Shown piece after piece: positions 1 to 9,452 of a DNA stretch of 44,603 nt; positions within the stretch are counted from its first letter, which is position 1, and each line of letters begins with the position of its first letter. The stretch is from Clostridia bacterium (GTDB lineage: Bacteria > Bacillota > Clostridia > Acetivibrionales > JAFADI01): positions 1 to 44,603 of the forward strand of contig JAOAAU010000060.1 of NCBI GenBank assembly GCA_026418695.1. The letters are read 5' to 3'. The notes under the pieces were generated by a model, which ran no database searches, was not told the origin of the DNA, and was given only the letters and a program-made list of their open reading frames with translations. Made by a program: the position numbers and the translations under genes.

Positions 1-6
1 AGAAGT

Positions 7-13
7 CCTCCTT
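7..13 (-). promoter_or_regulatory. Ribosome binding site of a gene just outside the window
   Basis: On the minus strand the last bases read AAGGAGG followed by six bases to the window edge. That is the right distance for a start codon immediately beyond position 1. A minus-strand gene therefore probably begins at the boundary, downstream of the lipoprotein gene. Its identity cannot be seen. Confidence 0.5.
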
Positions 14-36
14 TTTAATAAACTATTTTAATAGAT

Positions 37-62
37 TTATGAATGCTCGCCTTCATTCATAA
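37..62 (-). terminator. Weak hairpin after the first lipoprotein gene
   Basis: TTATGAATG pairs with CATTCATAA across an 8-base loop, directly after the stop codon of the lipoprotein gene. The stem is AT-rich and the following minus-strand sequence has only short T runs. It may be a leaky terminator or a spacer hairpin before the next gene. Confidence 0.35.
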
Positions 63-63
63 G

Positions 64-1698
64 CTAATTTACCAGTTTGAACTTGATCTTGTTGTTTTTA
101 TCAAACGAATACTCCACCCGGTAGGTCTTATTGCTGTCCCCGTCTAAAAAAGTAATGATATTATCTTTAACATGCTTGATGGAATAATTGATGCCAAAAT
201 CCTGAAAATAATCATCCTTGCTAAAAACACTTACAGCATACATAACATTAATACTTTCACATTCTGCAGCTTCATCAGTCACCCGAACAACATAAGGCGC
301 AGAAGTCCAGGCATTCAAGTACAATATGTAGTCATCCGTCAGCCATTGATAATCTCCAGCCGGCGCCCCTACGTTATAATCCGGCTTGCTGTTATCCAGT
401 GTCCGGATGATGAAGTAGTGAATCATACTGTTTCCCCAGAAAAATGTAGATTTCAGTTTACCGCTGGGGGATAGAACGCCATCTTTATCAAATTCATCGT
501 TCCTCCCAATATAGCCGTTAATTACACTGATTGCATGATTGGCCTCATAGTCCGTGTCTTCGTACTTGATATCATAATCCAAGCCCTTGGCCCGGTATAA
601 CGTCCCTTCAAAATTGTTATAGACTGTAATAGTGTTTACATCAAACTGCCAGACAGCAATTCCTGAGCTAGAGTTTTCATACCATCCGCCGCCATGGACG
701 AACCCGCCGCTGTCAAAGAAATTATCCAGTTCCCCGTTGTTTGCCGCATCCTGCAAACTGTTATTGGAAGCGATCCTTTGAATAATGCGCTTGAAGATGT
801 CTTTTTTATAATCTGCGGAACGCTTACGGATATACGCAGTCTTTACTTCTTTAGGTCCTAAAAAACCAAGATAATAGTCTTTTGTTTTGTAGAAGGCATA
901 ATCATTCTGCACAAAGCTTGGTTTACCCAGGACCTTTACGACGTCCTCCATCCTCGTCCCAATTTTGACATCTTGGATAATACTGTCTTTGAATCTTTCA
1001 TTGATGATGATACCATCCTCTTGGACGATGCCTTCCTTGTAATCACTGTCCTTATACGGCTTTTTCCCAAACACTAATTCTTTGACTCTCTGATGTAGGG
1101 AAAACCTTGAGAAGTCCAATGGTTCAATGGTTGACAAGCCTGCTTCCCTTCGGCTGATTTCAGTGGTTACAGTGTTGATTTCTTCTTTTGAGTTCTCTGC
1201 TTTGTTAAAGAAGTCTTTATTTCCGTTGATTGTGATACTTTCTATTCTTTTTGCCTCTTTATCGCATTTCACATCAATAATCAACGAGCGCTTGATGTCT
1301 TGAATCTGATAATCCCAGTATCCGTTTGCTTTCGAGAGCTCATCAGTCAAATGATTAAAGTATTCCTGGTTCTCTTGAGTGATTTCTCTAGGCAATTCCA
1401 CATAAAAAACCGGATAGGTTTTATCTTTCAATAGCTCAACCTTAACTATCTTAACCTGGGATTTCTGCAGAACCTCCTTGGTTGGGTGACTCCAAGTATT
1501 GATATCCAATGCCTCTGCCTTACTGGTGGCAGCTTCCTTATTTTTTTCCGTTTGAACGGATGATGTGGTCGGGGTTTCTATGCTTGACTTTTCTGAGATG
1601 GCAGATGTTGGTTCAGCACTTTTTTTACCTGTATTGCTGGAACAGGAAGCAAGAATTGGAATTATAAGAATCCATGCAACAATTTTCAGGCTCCTCAT
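64..1698 (-). CDS. Uncharacterised secreted lipoprotein
   Basis: This 544-residue protein has an N-terminal hydrophobic segment ending in a lipobox (LASC, Cys at about residue 19) and then a Ser/Thr/Glu/Lys-rich linker to about residue 65. It should be anchored to the outer face of the membrane. I do not recognise the folded part. Around residue 245 the stretch IGTRMEDVVKVLGKP resembles the short 'G-x-x-x-x-x-V-x-x-x-L-G-x-P' element of SmpA/BLIP-like small folds, but this is a weak resemblance. It is a single gene with its own good promoter (1741-1769) and an AGGAGG site at 1705-1710. It is separated from the phosphorylase gene by a terminator, so it is probably not part of that operon. No function can be assigned. 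Confidence 0.85.
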   Translation of the reverse strand: MRSLKIVAWILIIPILASCSSNTGKKSAEPTSAISEKSSIETPTTSSVQTEKNKEAATSKAEALDINTWSHPTKEVLQKSQVKIVKVELLKDKTYPVFYVELPREITQENQEYFNHLTDELSKANGYWDYQIQDIKRSLIIDVKCDKEAKRIESITINGNKDFFNKAENSKEEINTVTTEISRREAGLSTIEPLDFSRFSLHQRVKELVFGKKPYKDSDYKEGIVQEDGIIINERFKDSIIQDVKIGTRMEDVVKVLGKPSFVQNDYAFYKTKDYYLGFLGPKEVKTAYIRKRSADYKKDIFKRIIQRIASNNSLQDAANNGELDNFFDSGGFVHGGGWYENSSSGIAVWQFDVNTITVYNNFEGTLYRAKGLDYDIKYEDTDYEANHAISVINGYIGRNDEFDKDGVLSPSGKLKSTFFWGNSMIHYFIIRTLDNSKPDYNVGAPAGDYQWLTDDYILYLNAWTSAPYVVRVTDEAAECESINVMYAVSVFSKDDYFQDFGINYSIKHVKDNIITFLDGDSNKTYRVEYSFDKNNKIKFKLVN

Positions 1699-1740
1699 TG
1701 GCTGCCTCCTCGAAGATCTGTGTTTACAAATTCTGATTTA

Positions 1741-1769
1741 ATTATATTAAACATACAAATCAATGTAAA
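1741..1769 (-). promoter_or_regulatory. Sigma-A promoter of the lipoprotein gene
   Basis: On the minus strand, -35 TTTACA (1764-1769) and -10 TATAAT (1741-1746) are separated by exactly 17 bases. The start codon follows about 45 bases downstream. This is a near-consensus vegetative promoter. Confidence 0.7.
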
Positions 1770-1808
1770 CCTGTATATTTCAGGAATATACGATAATCAA
1801 TCAAACAT

Positions 1809-1844
1809 GCAAATGGCTGGTGTCCATAGATACCAGCCATTTGC
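1809..1844 (-). terminator. Terminator after the GH94 gene
   Basis: GCAAATGGCTGGT and ACCAGCCATTTGC form a perfect 13-bp stem with a 10-base loop, about 95 bases after the stop codon of the phosphorylase gene. The minus-strand tail (ATGTTTGATTGATT) is only moderately T-rich. Its position ends the ABC/phosphorylase operon. Confidence 0.65.
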
Positions 1845-1938
1845 AAAGCTTTTAAAAGTCTCGCAATTCTCTTGAGTTCCTTTACCTATCCAATATCATA
1901 TTTTCATTGAAACCTGTAAAACTGCTCCAGTGTTTTTA

Positions 1939-4563
1939 TCAATCTTCCACAAAGATATCCAAACTGGAGCACTTCAGTTCATTTTTGGGGATCCATAGCT
2001 TTTCAAGCCCCATAACCTCATCATAGACGCTTTTCCTTTTTATGTTATTCACTTTATAAGTTCTAGCCCCCGAGCACTTGTCTTCATACGCAATTGTAAG
2101 CTTGCAGCCGTATACGGTAATACTGAATTCAAAGCTCCCAAAAGGATTAAATCCGGCGGGCTGTATCCATACACCTTCAAACTCAGCTTCAAACCCAAAA
2201 ACATACTTTATCAGCGTTTTTAAAATCACATTGGAGCTCCCCGTCTGCCAATCATGCATTGATTCTCCATCGATCCGTTTTTCTTCGTTAAACCCATAGG
2301 AGTTTGGCATCACAAAGGGGGAGCAGGATATCTTTTCATGAGTGATGGGTAAAAGTTTATACAACTGTTCCCAGGCATATTCTGGGCAGCCTATTCTAAA
2401 CAGTGCCATCACCGCAAACGCGGAGGCATGGATATAGACTGCACCGTTTTCCGCAGTACCTGCAGGTAATTTCGGAATCCTTCCAACCCCGGGGGTGTTG
2501 GGAGAAAAGTAAGGCTCAAAGGTTTTAAAGCCGTACTTTGTATCAAGCTTTGCAAACGCATCCAATATCGTATTTTTTATGCTTACATCTTTGTCATAGA
2601 GCTTGCTGAGAATCCAAAACGCATTGGACGTCAGCCCGATTCTCGGCTGACCATCCGGGTCCTTAAAGCTTCCAACCAGATAAGATCTTTTGTCCCCCCA
2701 GCCATGCACAATACGCGGTTCACCTGATCCACTGCATATAACTCCATAGTTTCGGATATTCCTTTCAAGTTCATTCACCGCAAGCTTGTAATTTGCAACA
2801 TAGGAAGCATATTTTTCTTTGTCCGTCCAATTCAGCAGCTCAATCATTTCGCTGAGATTGTGATAGACCTGCAGGGAGGCCATCATAGATACGCCACTCC
2901 CGTATTCCTTATCCGGCTCGATGCTTACTCCCAATCCATCCAGCGCATCATTCCAATCTCCATACAGCGCCTTTATACATCCGGTCATCTCAAAATCTCT
3001 ATTGGAAAGAAGATACTCCATAACCTTTAAAAGATGGTCCATAACACTATCCCGCGCACGGCTTTTGACGACCAAGCCCTTTTTTTCATCTGAAATCTCA
3101 TAATATCCGCATTCTTGACTTAAAAAATCCTTATCCCCTGTAAACTTTATATACGACACTACCGTCGATATCAACCAGCAACCTTGGTCTATAAACGGCC
3201 TTAGATCCATCACAGGCGGCGTATCTTCCCTGGTAGGCAATGAGTATTGCCGTGGACATCTTCCATCGATAAGAATAAAATTAAAAGCTTCCAGCATTTT
3301 ATCCCGGGCTGCTTCAGGATTCCAAAGCAGGAATCCTTCTATTGCCTGAAAAATATCCCGGATTCCGATTAAGGAACCGGCCCATAACTGCACATATCCT
3401 TTGATCAAGGAACAAAACTCCACCTGCTTTTTCAGATGTTTAAAAAAAGCTTTGAAAACCTCCTGCTTCATTGGATACTGCTTGACATTTAACACTTTAC
3501 ACGATAGTCTTTCATCTGCTTTCTTTTCTTGCAGTTCTGCCTCAAGAACTTCACTATCTATGGCCTCCCTGCTCCAAGCTTTCTGTAACAAAGCGGATGC
3601 TTCATTTTCGTTTTTGCAATGGATCCTGTAACTAAAGGAAATGTCATATCGGATTTTTCCCTGACTGCACATTTCGAGGTGAATGATATCTCCCAAAACA
3701 GCAACTTCCGTAAAGGAACAAACATGTTTCGCTTCTCCAAATGTACCCTTTTCAAGGGATGACGGTGAATGCAGGCTGCTTCTTGATCCCCCGACATATT
3801 GATATCTTGAAGTTGTTTCCTCATGGCTTGTGATTCGGCTTTTTTCATCTAAATAAATATTCCTGGAGGCAACACCGATATTGTATACCGAAGTTGTCCT
3901 GTTCAAGTCTTCGTTTACCTTAATATAGAAACGTCCCAAATCGCCTTCCTTTGCTGCCCCAATATACCTTACCTCTCTGAACCATCGATTTTCCGAGTTT
4001 TCAAACAGATTATGACTTAGGAAAGGATTCAAATAAGCCGAAATAAAAAATTGCTGATTGGAATATGTCAAGTTCTCCATACGAATTGAGAAGTGAATAT
4101 TTCTGTCTTGATCATGAAAGACCCGAACTGCGAACCGAAAGTCTTCCGTTTCTGTTATGTAATAAACACAGTTTTTCGTAAATACGGTATAACGTTCAAC
4201 AGGGATTTCATTGTCCATCACCGGGACAGACAGCAAGGGGATGATCCGATATTTGCCCGTATTCCCGGGGAGTCCAGCAAAAAATGCGATCTTGGGTTCC
4301 TGACCCTCACCGGCTCTTAAAAAAGCAGAAAAAAGTCCTTCATTCCCATGCATATATCCCGATGAGTAGGCCCAGAAGTTTGCTCCATTTTTGCCGTAAG
4401 GATATCGGCAGTCTCCATCGTCTCTTGGAATTGACAATATATTATTGTCATCGATAAAATAAGCTTTTCCAGGCATCATCGTATTTGAAGCAAAAGTTCT
4501 GTCTCTCTTTAATCTATGATATTGTATTACAATATTTTCAATAGTCTTTTCAAATAACCCCAT
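1939..4563 (-). CDS. GH94-type glycoside phosphorylase
   Basis: This 874-residue cytoplasmic protein has no signal peptide. It carries the marks of the GH94 (former GT36) phosphorylases: an N-terminal beta-sandwich (about 1-330), a linker helix, then an (alpha/alpha)6 barrel. In the barrel are GIRDIFQ (about 400-406), RQYSLPTRED followed by DLRPFIDQG, YGDWNDALDG (about 534-543, the motif holding the catalytic Asp) and TAENGAVYIHASAF. Such enzymes split a beta-glucoside with phosphate to give a sugar-1-phosphate. The RDIFQ sequence differs from the RDSNQD seen in cellobiose phosphorylases, so cellobiose specificity should not be assumed; beta-1,2- or beta-1,3-gluco-oligosaccharides or another disaccharide are possible. 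It is the last gene of an ABC operon, 18 bases after the phosphohexomutase that would use its product. Family assignment is firm; substrate is unknown. Confidence 0.88.
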   Translation of the reverse strand: MGLFEKTIENIVIQYHRLKRDRTFASNTMMPGKAYFIDDNNILSIPRDDGDCRYPYGKNGANFWAYSSGYMHGNEGLFSAFLRAGEGQEPKIAFFAGLPGNTGKYRIIPLLSVPVMDNEIPVERYTVFTKNCVYYITETEDFRFAVRVFHDQDRNIHFSIRMENLTYSNQQFFISAYLNPFLSHNLFENSENRWFREVRYIGAAKEGDLGRFYIKVNEDLNRTTSVYNIGVASRNIYLDEKSRITSHEETTSRYQYVGGSRSSLHSPSSLEKGTFGEAKHVCSFTEVAVLGDIIHLEMCSQGKIRYDISFSYRIHCKNENEASALLQKAWSREAIDSEVLEAELQEKKADERLSCKVLNVKQYPMKQEVFKAFFKHLKKQVEFCSLIKGYVQLWAGSLIGIRDIFQAIEGFLLWNPEAARDKMLEAFNFILIDGRCPRQYSLPTREDTPPVMDLRPFIDQGCWLISTVVSYIKFTGDKDFLSQECGYYEISDEKKGLVVKSRARDSVMDHLLKVMEYLLSNRDFEMTGCIKALYGDWNDALDGLGVSIEPDKEYGSGVSMMASLQVYHNLSEMIELLNWTDKEKYASYVANYKLAVNELERNIRNYGVICSGSGEPRIVHGWGDKRSYLVGSFKDPDGQPRIGLTSNAFWILSKLYDKDVSIKNTILDAFAKLDTKYGFKTFEPYFSPNTPGVGRIPKLPAGTAENGAVYIHASAFAVMALFRIGCPEYAWEQLYKLLPITHEKISCSPFVMPNSYGFNEEKRIDGESMHDWQTGSSNVILKTLIKYVFGFEAEFEGVWIQPAGFNPFGSFEFSITVYGCKLTIAYEDKCSGARTYKVNNIKRKSVYDEVMGLEKLWIPKNELKCSSLDIFVED

Positions 4564-4581
4564 GATACTTCCACCCTTAAT

Positions 4582-5997
4582 TTATTCGATACCTAAAAAT
4601 TCTTTCATCGTATTTGTTACTGCTGTCGCAGAAATCTCTGTATCCATCTCGGCAAAAATCCTTAATAACGGTTCTGTACCAGAGAACCGGGTCACAATCC
4701 AGCCTCCGTTTTCAAAATATATTTTAAGTCCGTCAGTATAGCTAATTTTACTAATGCCATGGCTGAATTCAGGTATTTTTCTTTCCTCGAAAAGCAGCTT
4801 CACAAGCCTCTCTTTTTCTCGGGAATTGAACCGGAAATCACCTTCCACCATATAGAAATACCCATACTGTTTACATATTTCCTCCAGCAACTTCGACAAA
4901 CTCTTTCCAGTAACACTTAGCAGCTCGATCAGCAGGCTTGCAGCAAAGATTCCATCCTTTCCTTTGATATGACCCCTTATTGTCAGTCCTCCGCTGCTTT
5001 CCCCACCAATCAGGGCATTCTTCTCTTCCATTTTAGAACTGATGTGTTTAAACCCTACCGGTACCTCATAGCATTCTTCACCAAAACCCTGTGCAATCTT
5101 ATTCAAAAGATGAGTCGTTGCAACATTCCTCACAACGCCTCCTTTCCAACCCTTATATTTTAAAAGGTAATAGTAAAGCAACGCAAGAATGCCATTCGGG
5201 TGAATGAACTTCCCTTTCTCATCGATGATTCCAAGCCTGTCGGCATCTCCATCCGTACCTATGCCGATATCATACCCCTTCTCGACGACCATATCCCTTA
5301 AGCGTTGAAGCGTATGAGTGCTTGGGGACGGTAATCTTCCGCCAAACAAAGTGTCATGCCTGTCGTTGATAATGTCTACTTCGCATCTTGCCGTAATCAG
5401 TATGGTTTGCAATGATGTCTTGGAAACGCCAAACATCGGATCAAGAAGTATCTTCAGTTTTCTATTCTTGATGGATTCAATATTTACCATTGAAAGTATA
5501 GTATCTATATAATCATTCAACGGATCAATTACTTCAATCCTTCCACACTGAACCCCTTCCTCAAATTCTAAATGTTTGATCTCTTGATGACTCATTTCTT
5601 TAATAATAGATTCTATCGTATCGGTAACGGACTCTGATGCATCTCTTCCACCTTCGGTAAATATCTTTATTCCGTTATAGTCTGCAGGATTATGGCTTGC
5701 CGTAATGGCTGCACCGTAGCAAGTATCCAGCATTTTTACGGTATACATCACCAGCGGAGTGGGCGCTACTTTTTCAATGAAGTAAACGTGTATCCCATTC
5801 CCGGCCAAAACCTCTGCAATCCATTTTGCTGCCTTGTCGGATAAAAATCTTCTGTCGTAGCCTACAACAAATCCTTTTACGCTGCATTTATCAGCATTCA
5901 TCAAGTTTGCTATTGCCTGGGACAGCAGCCTTACATTGCTTTTTGTGAACTCTTCCCCAATTAGGGCCCTCCATCCACCGGTTCCAAATTTAATCAT
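4582..5997 (-). CDS. Alpha-D-phosphohexomutase (phosphoglucomutase/phosphomannomutase)
   Basis: This 471-residue enzyme interconverts hexose-1-phosphate and hexose-6-phosphate. All four family signatures are visible: the phosphoserine loop TASHNP (Ser about 101), the metal loop DGDAD (about 249-253), the sugar-recognition loop GGESSGG, and the phosphate-binding RFSGTEP near the C-terminus. I chose the ATG at 5997 because AGGGGAG lies 7 bases upstream; the in-frame TTG at 6003 is too close to that site. It sits between the permease genes and the GH94 phosphorylase. This supports a role in sending the phosphorylase's sugar-1-phosphate into glycolysis. Glucose versus mannose specificity cannot be read from the sequence. 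Confidence 0.92.
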   Translation of the reverse strand: MIKFGTGGWRALIGEEFTKSNVRLLSQAIANLMNADKCSVKGFVVGYDRRFLSDKAAKWIAEVLAGNGIHVYFIEKVAPTPLVMYTVKMLDTCYGAAITASHNPADYNGIKIFTEGGRDASESVTDTIESIIKEMSHQEIKHLEFEEGVQCGRIEVIDPLNDYIDTILSMVNIESIKNRKLKILLDPMFGVSKTSLQTILITARCEVDIINDRHDTLFGGRLPSPSTHTLQRLRDMVVEKGYDIGIGTDGDADRLGIIDEKGKFIHPNGILALLYYYLLKYKGWKGGVVRNVATTHLLNKIAQGFGEECYEVPVGFKHISSKMEEKNALIGGESSGGLTIRGHIKGKDGIFAASLLIELLSVTGKSLSKLLEEICKQYGYFYMVEGDFRFNSREKERLVKLLFEERKIPEFSHGISKISYTDGLKIYFENGGWIVTRFSGTEPLLRIFAEMDTEISATAVTNTMKEFLGIE

Positions 5998-6010
5998 TTT
6001 CAATCTCCCC

Positions 6011-6889
6011 TTAGCCTTTTATTCCGCTAGTAGTGATTCCTTCGATGAAATATTTCTGTACAAACAGGAATACTCCTATCACCGGCAACAGTGTCAGCGT
6101 GGAACCGGCCATCTGCATTGCATATCTTTGGCCATGCTCGGTTGCAAAACTTCTGATTCCAACAGCGATCATTTGTTTATCTGAAGAGGATATGAATATG
6201 AACGGATCCGTAAAGTCATTCCACTGCCAAACAAATGTAAATAGAATCATCGTAATCATCGCAGGCTTTGATAACGGCAGAATGATTCTGAAAAATACTT
6301 CAAAATGATTGCACCCGTCAATGATCGCAGCTTCAGTCAGTTCGTTCGGAATCGTAAGATAGAATTGACGTACCAAAAATACCAGGAAAAACTCAAAAGT
6401 AAACAATAATGCGATGGACCACATCGTATCTGTGAGACGCAAATAGGATAAGACCATGTATCTTGGTACAAGTAGAGAATCACTCGGAATCATCAAGGTA
6501 AGAAGAAATACAAAAAACAACTGGTCTCTTCCTCTGAATTTTAACCTTGCCAGCGCATAAGCGGTAATGCCAACGATCAGAACTCTCAGAGTGATTGTGA
6601 TCACAACCAGTACGATTGTATTTGAATACCACTTAACGAAATGATACTGCACTGAAAGAATTTCTTTAAAATTATCCATTACAAGCGGGTTGGGTATCAA
6701 TCGGAAGGGGTACTCAAATACATTGACATTCAGCTTAAATGCAGAGGACAGCATAAAAACGAACGGGAAAATATTTAATATCCCAAATACTGTGATGATA
6801 ATGCTGATGATTATTTTGGTTGTATTAGCTTTTTTACTATTCTGACTGCCAGCAGCAGAGTTTTCTTTTTTAATTAATAGTGAACCCAT
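6011..6889 (-). CDS. ABC sugar transporter permease, MalG/UgpE type
   Basis: This 292-residue inner-membrane protein has six predicted membrane segments. Its cytoplasmic EAA loop, EAAIIDGCNHFEVFFRIILP, is canonical for carbohydrate-uptake (CUT1) permeases. The ATG at 6889 has GGAGG about 10 bases upstream; the upstream in-frame ATG at 6907 has no such site. The gene overlaps the end of the first permease gene by 16 bases, which indicates translational coupling. With the neighbouring permease and lipoprotein it forms an importer. No ATPase is encoded nearby, so a shared MsmX-like ATPase is likely. Confidence 0.92.
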   Translation of the reverse strand: MGSLLIKKENSAAGSQNSKKANTTKIIISIIITVFGILNIFPFVFMLSSAFKLNVNVFEYPFRLIPNPLVMDNFKEILSVQYHFVKWYSNTIVLVVITITLRVLIVGITAYALARLKFRGRDQLFFVFLLTLMIPSDSLLVPRYMVLSYLRLTDTMWSIALLFTFEFFLVFLVRQFYLTIPNELTEAAIIDGCNHFEVFFRIILPLSKPAMITMILFTFVWQWNDFTDPFIFISSSDKQMIAVGIRSFATEHGQRYAMQMAGSTLTLLPVIGVFLFVQKYFIEGITTSGIKG

Positions 6890-7779
6890 TTTTTCTGCCC
6901 CCTCCATTGAATAATTGCGATAAGCGCTAATACAATAAGCATGTAAACCGATTGAGTTGCTCCCATTTGCATCCTGTTAAAATTAAACGCTTGTTGATAA
7001 GTATAAATGGATAATACTGTTGACTCATTCCCCGGTCCTCCATTGGTAAGAGACATGATGACTGCAAAATTCTGCATCGAAGCAATCACCGATGTGATCA
7101 GCAGGAAGAATGTTGTTGGGGAAATCCACGGAACCGTAATATTCATGAACTTCTGCAATTCATTTGCTCCATCAATATCTGCTGATTCATATAAGGATTT
7201 CGGTACCTCCTGTAATGCCGCCAGGTACGTTACCAGGTTCAGACCCAGGCCATACCATACGGAAATAATTACAATGGTAGGTATTACAATTTGTGTGTTG
7301 CCCACCAGCCAATCAGGGGGATTTACAATCCCTATCGCTTTGAGCACCATATTTACAGGACCTTCCTTATTGTCAAGCAGCAGCTGCCAAACAACACTGA
7401 TCGCAACAATATTCGAGATATAAGGAAGGAAGTACAACGTCCTGTTAAGTTTGCATCCAAAGATCTTATCATTCAAAAAGTACGCGAGCGCCATACTGAT
7501 CATCATGATAAGAACCACATAAAGAACTGAAAAATACAAGCTCCTACCGAAGGCATTGATAAAGTCAGGATCCTTTAATACACTGATATAATTGTCAAAT
7601 CCGACAAACTTGATTTTAGAAAGGTCTTTTGTAATGAATCTCATGTTGGTAAAGCTTGTAAATACCGTAATCAGGAACGGAAATCCCTGAAAAATCATAA
7701 ATCCTATAAAGAACGGCAGCATAAATAAATATCCGGTAAGTTCTTCCTGTCTTGAAACGCTCAAATTTTTAAATTTCAT
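6874..7779 (-). CDS. ABC sugar transporter permease, MalF/UgpA type
   Basis: This 301-residue membrane protein has about six hydrophobic spans and the EAA-type loop ESADIDGANELQKFMNITVP, with the conserved DGA. It is the MalF-like partner of the downstream permease. I chose the ATG at 7779, with AGGTG six bases upstream; a GTG at 7788 is in frame but lies inside that site. It lies about 115 bases after the binding-protein gene, and a strong hairpin sits in that gap. Solute identity is inferred from the adjacent phosphorylase: probably a beta-glycan oligosaccharide. Confidence 0.92.
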   Translation of the reverse strand: MKFKNLSVSRQEELTGYLFMLPFFIGFMIFQGFPFLITVFTSFTNMRFITKDLSKIKFVGFDNYISVLKDPDFINAFGRSLYFSVLYVVLIMMISMALAYFLNDKIFGCKLNRTLYFLPYISNIVAISVVWQLLLDNKEGPVNMVLKAIGIVNPPDWLVGNTQIVIPTIVIISVWYGLGLNLVTYLAALQEVPKSLYESADIDGANELQKFMNITVPWISPTTFFLLITSVIASMQNFAVIMSLTNGGPGNESTVLSIYTYQQAFNFNRMQMGATQSVYMLIVLALIAIIQWRGQKKWVHY

Positions 7780-7802
7780 ATATTTCACCTATTCTTAAAG
7801 GA

Positions 7803-7847
7803 AAGCGATATTGTGAAGCAGTGAGCACCCTCTTCGCAATATCGCTT
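7803..7847 (-). terminator. Intercistronic hairpin between binding protein and permeases
   Basis: AAGCGATATTG(T/C)GAAG pairs over 16 bp, with one mismatch, across a 13-base loop, in the gap between the binding-protein stop and the first permease start. The tail (CCTTTAAG) is not a strong T run. It more likely stabilises the upstream message or partially terminates, giving more binding protein than permease, as known for malE-malF type operons. Confidence 0.6.
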
Positions 7848-7893
7848 ATCCATTCGCAATTTATATTAAAGTCATTTCTTCATCGCTTACAAA

Positions 7894-9297
7894 TTATTTA
7901 TTTGCTTTCTTTTCTTCTGCAATTGCGGTGTCTGCCTTTTGTTTTACGTTCTTCATTGCATCTTCAGCGCTCTTCTTTCCTATTCCGTATAATTCACCTT
8001 CTGAAATGAATGTGCTGTTGATTACTGAAGCGCCAGGGCCGTTAACCTTCTCGGGAGTCAATGTAATTTCAGGATTGAACCAGCACTTGATGTAATCCTC
8101 CACTGTAACTCCATCATCTTCATGGCCTTTAATAAAGTTTGTGGTGATATAGGAATTTATTTCATCCTTGCTCATATCCAACCTTGTAGGCATTCTCTCA
8201 GTATCAAATTTGAATGAATCACTTGCAAACAATTCCGCAAGTTTGAATGCTGCCTCTGCATTTTTTGTTCCTTTAGCTACTGCAAGACCACCGATAACCA
8301 TAGAGGATGCAGGTTTGCTCCCATCGGGATATGGCATTGGAAGGACACCGTATTTCCAGTCTCTTGGGTATGTTTTCTTGTCCATAACAAAGCATGTTGA
8401 CCAGCCACCGTTAACCGTCATCGCGTATTTACCTGTTCCGAATGAATCCCACGGCAACTGTTTTGATTTGAGCGTAAGAATGCTTGGCTGTATCTTTTCT
8501 TTGCCTGCAAGGTCATGAGCAAACTTTAATGCTTCTATAAATGCAGGATCATCAAAATTGGAGGTACCATCCGCTTTATAATCCGGAATGCCTTTTTGGT
8601 GAGCGGTCATATACTGGAAGCTGTCCCAATCAAGATTCATGAAAGATCCGTAGATTCCCTTACTTGGATTTGTAAGCTTTTTAGCGGTTTCAATGTATTT
8701 GCTCCAGGTCCATCCCTCCGCTGTAGGATAAGGCACACCGGCATCATCAAATATCTTCTTGTTGTAAAGCGTAACCCAAATATCCCTTGTTTGAGGCAAA
8801 CCATAAACCTTGTTATCTTTAACGGTAAGACCTGTGCCATATTTAGTTTGCAAGTTTACGTTTGCTTTTTGGGCTATATCATTCAAAGGCAATACAGTAT
8901 CTGCAGCGATATACTTATCCAAGATCGCCGCATAGTAATAGAAAACATCCGCAGGCGCATCTCCAGCCATCATACTGATACTGAGTTTTTTGTCATACTC
9001 TTGAGCAACTGGATTAATGTCAACGAACTCAATGTCGTAATTGAGTTTTTCCTTTGCATACTTGATGTACTCTTTCATTGCTGGATTGTCAACAGGCTTA
9101 GGAAATGTAAACTTCAATTTCACCGGCCCAGAGGGTTTTGCAGTATCGGCTTCTTTTTGCGTGCTGCTCTTGTCATCCGCCTTCTGGGTGCTTGCTTGTT
9201 TTTCCTCTGAAACCGTGGTTTTGCCGCACGCGGCCAATAATGACAACGCCATCAAACATGCCACAACCAGACATAGGATCTTTCTTGCCTTTTTCAT
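7894..9297 (-). CDS. ABC sugar-binding lipoprotein
   Basis: This 467-residue extracellular solute-binding protein has a lipoprotein signal (lipobox LAAC, Cys at about 24) and a charged Ser/Thr/Lys linker to about residue 55. The body is a family 1 (MalE-like) carbohydrate-binding fold of usual length. Its start has AAGGAG about 10 bases upstream. It is the first gene of the transport operon that continues with two permeases, the phosphohexomutase and the GH94 enzyme, and a promoter-like site lies about 130 bases upstream. It should capture the oligosaccharide that the phosphorylase uses. The exact sugar is unknown. Confidence 0.92.
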   Translation of the reverse strand: MKKARKILCLVVACLMALSLLAACGKTTVSEEKQASTQKADDKSSTQKEADTAKPSGPVKLKFTFPKPVDNPAMKEYIKYAKEKLNYDIEFVDINPVAQEYDKKLSISMMAGDAPADVFYYYAAILDKYIAADTVLPLNDIAQKANVNLQTKYGTGLTVKDNKVYGLPQTRDIWVTLYNKKIFDDAGVPYPTAEGWTWSKYIETAKKLTNPSKGIYGSFMNLDWDSFQYMTAHQKGIPDYKADGTSNFDDPAFIEALKFAHDLAGKEKIQPSILTLKSKQLPWDSFGTGKYAMTVNGGWSTCFVMDKKTYPRDWKYGVLPMPYPDGSKPASSMVIGGLAVAKGTKNAEAAFKLAELFASDSFKFDTERMPTRLDMSKDEINSYITTNFIKGHEDDGVTVEDYIKCWFNPEITLTPEKVNGPGASVINSTFISEGELYGIGKKSAEDAMKNVKQKADTAIAEEKKANK

Positions 9298-9412
9298 TCA
9301 TACACACTCCTTTTTTTATTTTTTATGACTGTGGAACTTGCCTATTGTAAAGGTCAAGATTTTTTCTTGCCTTTAATAGCTCCCCCATCCTTTGGGAACT
9401 TGCATTGGTTAT

Positions 9413-9452
9413 CCTATAATTAAATTATAGGGTATGCAAATAGGCTTATAAA
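9413..9452 (-). promoter_or_regulatory. Promoter with palindromic -10 region upstream of the binding-protein gene
   Basis: A perfect palindrome, CCTATAATTAAATTATAGG (9413-9431), contains a -10 TATAAT on the minus strand (9424-9429). TTTATA lies 17 bases upstream (9447-9452) as a poor -35. The start codon is about 125 bases downstream. A weak -35 fits a promoter that needs the adjacent response regulator. The palindrome might equally be a binding site. Confidence 0.45.
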
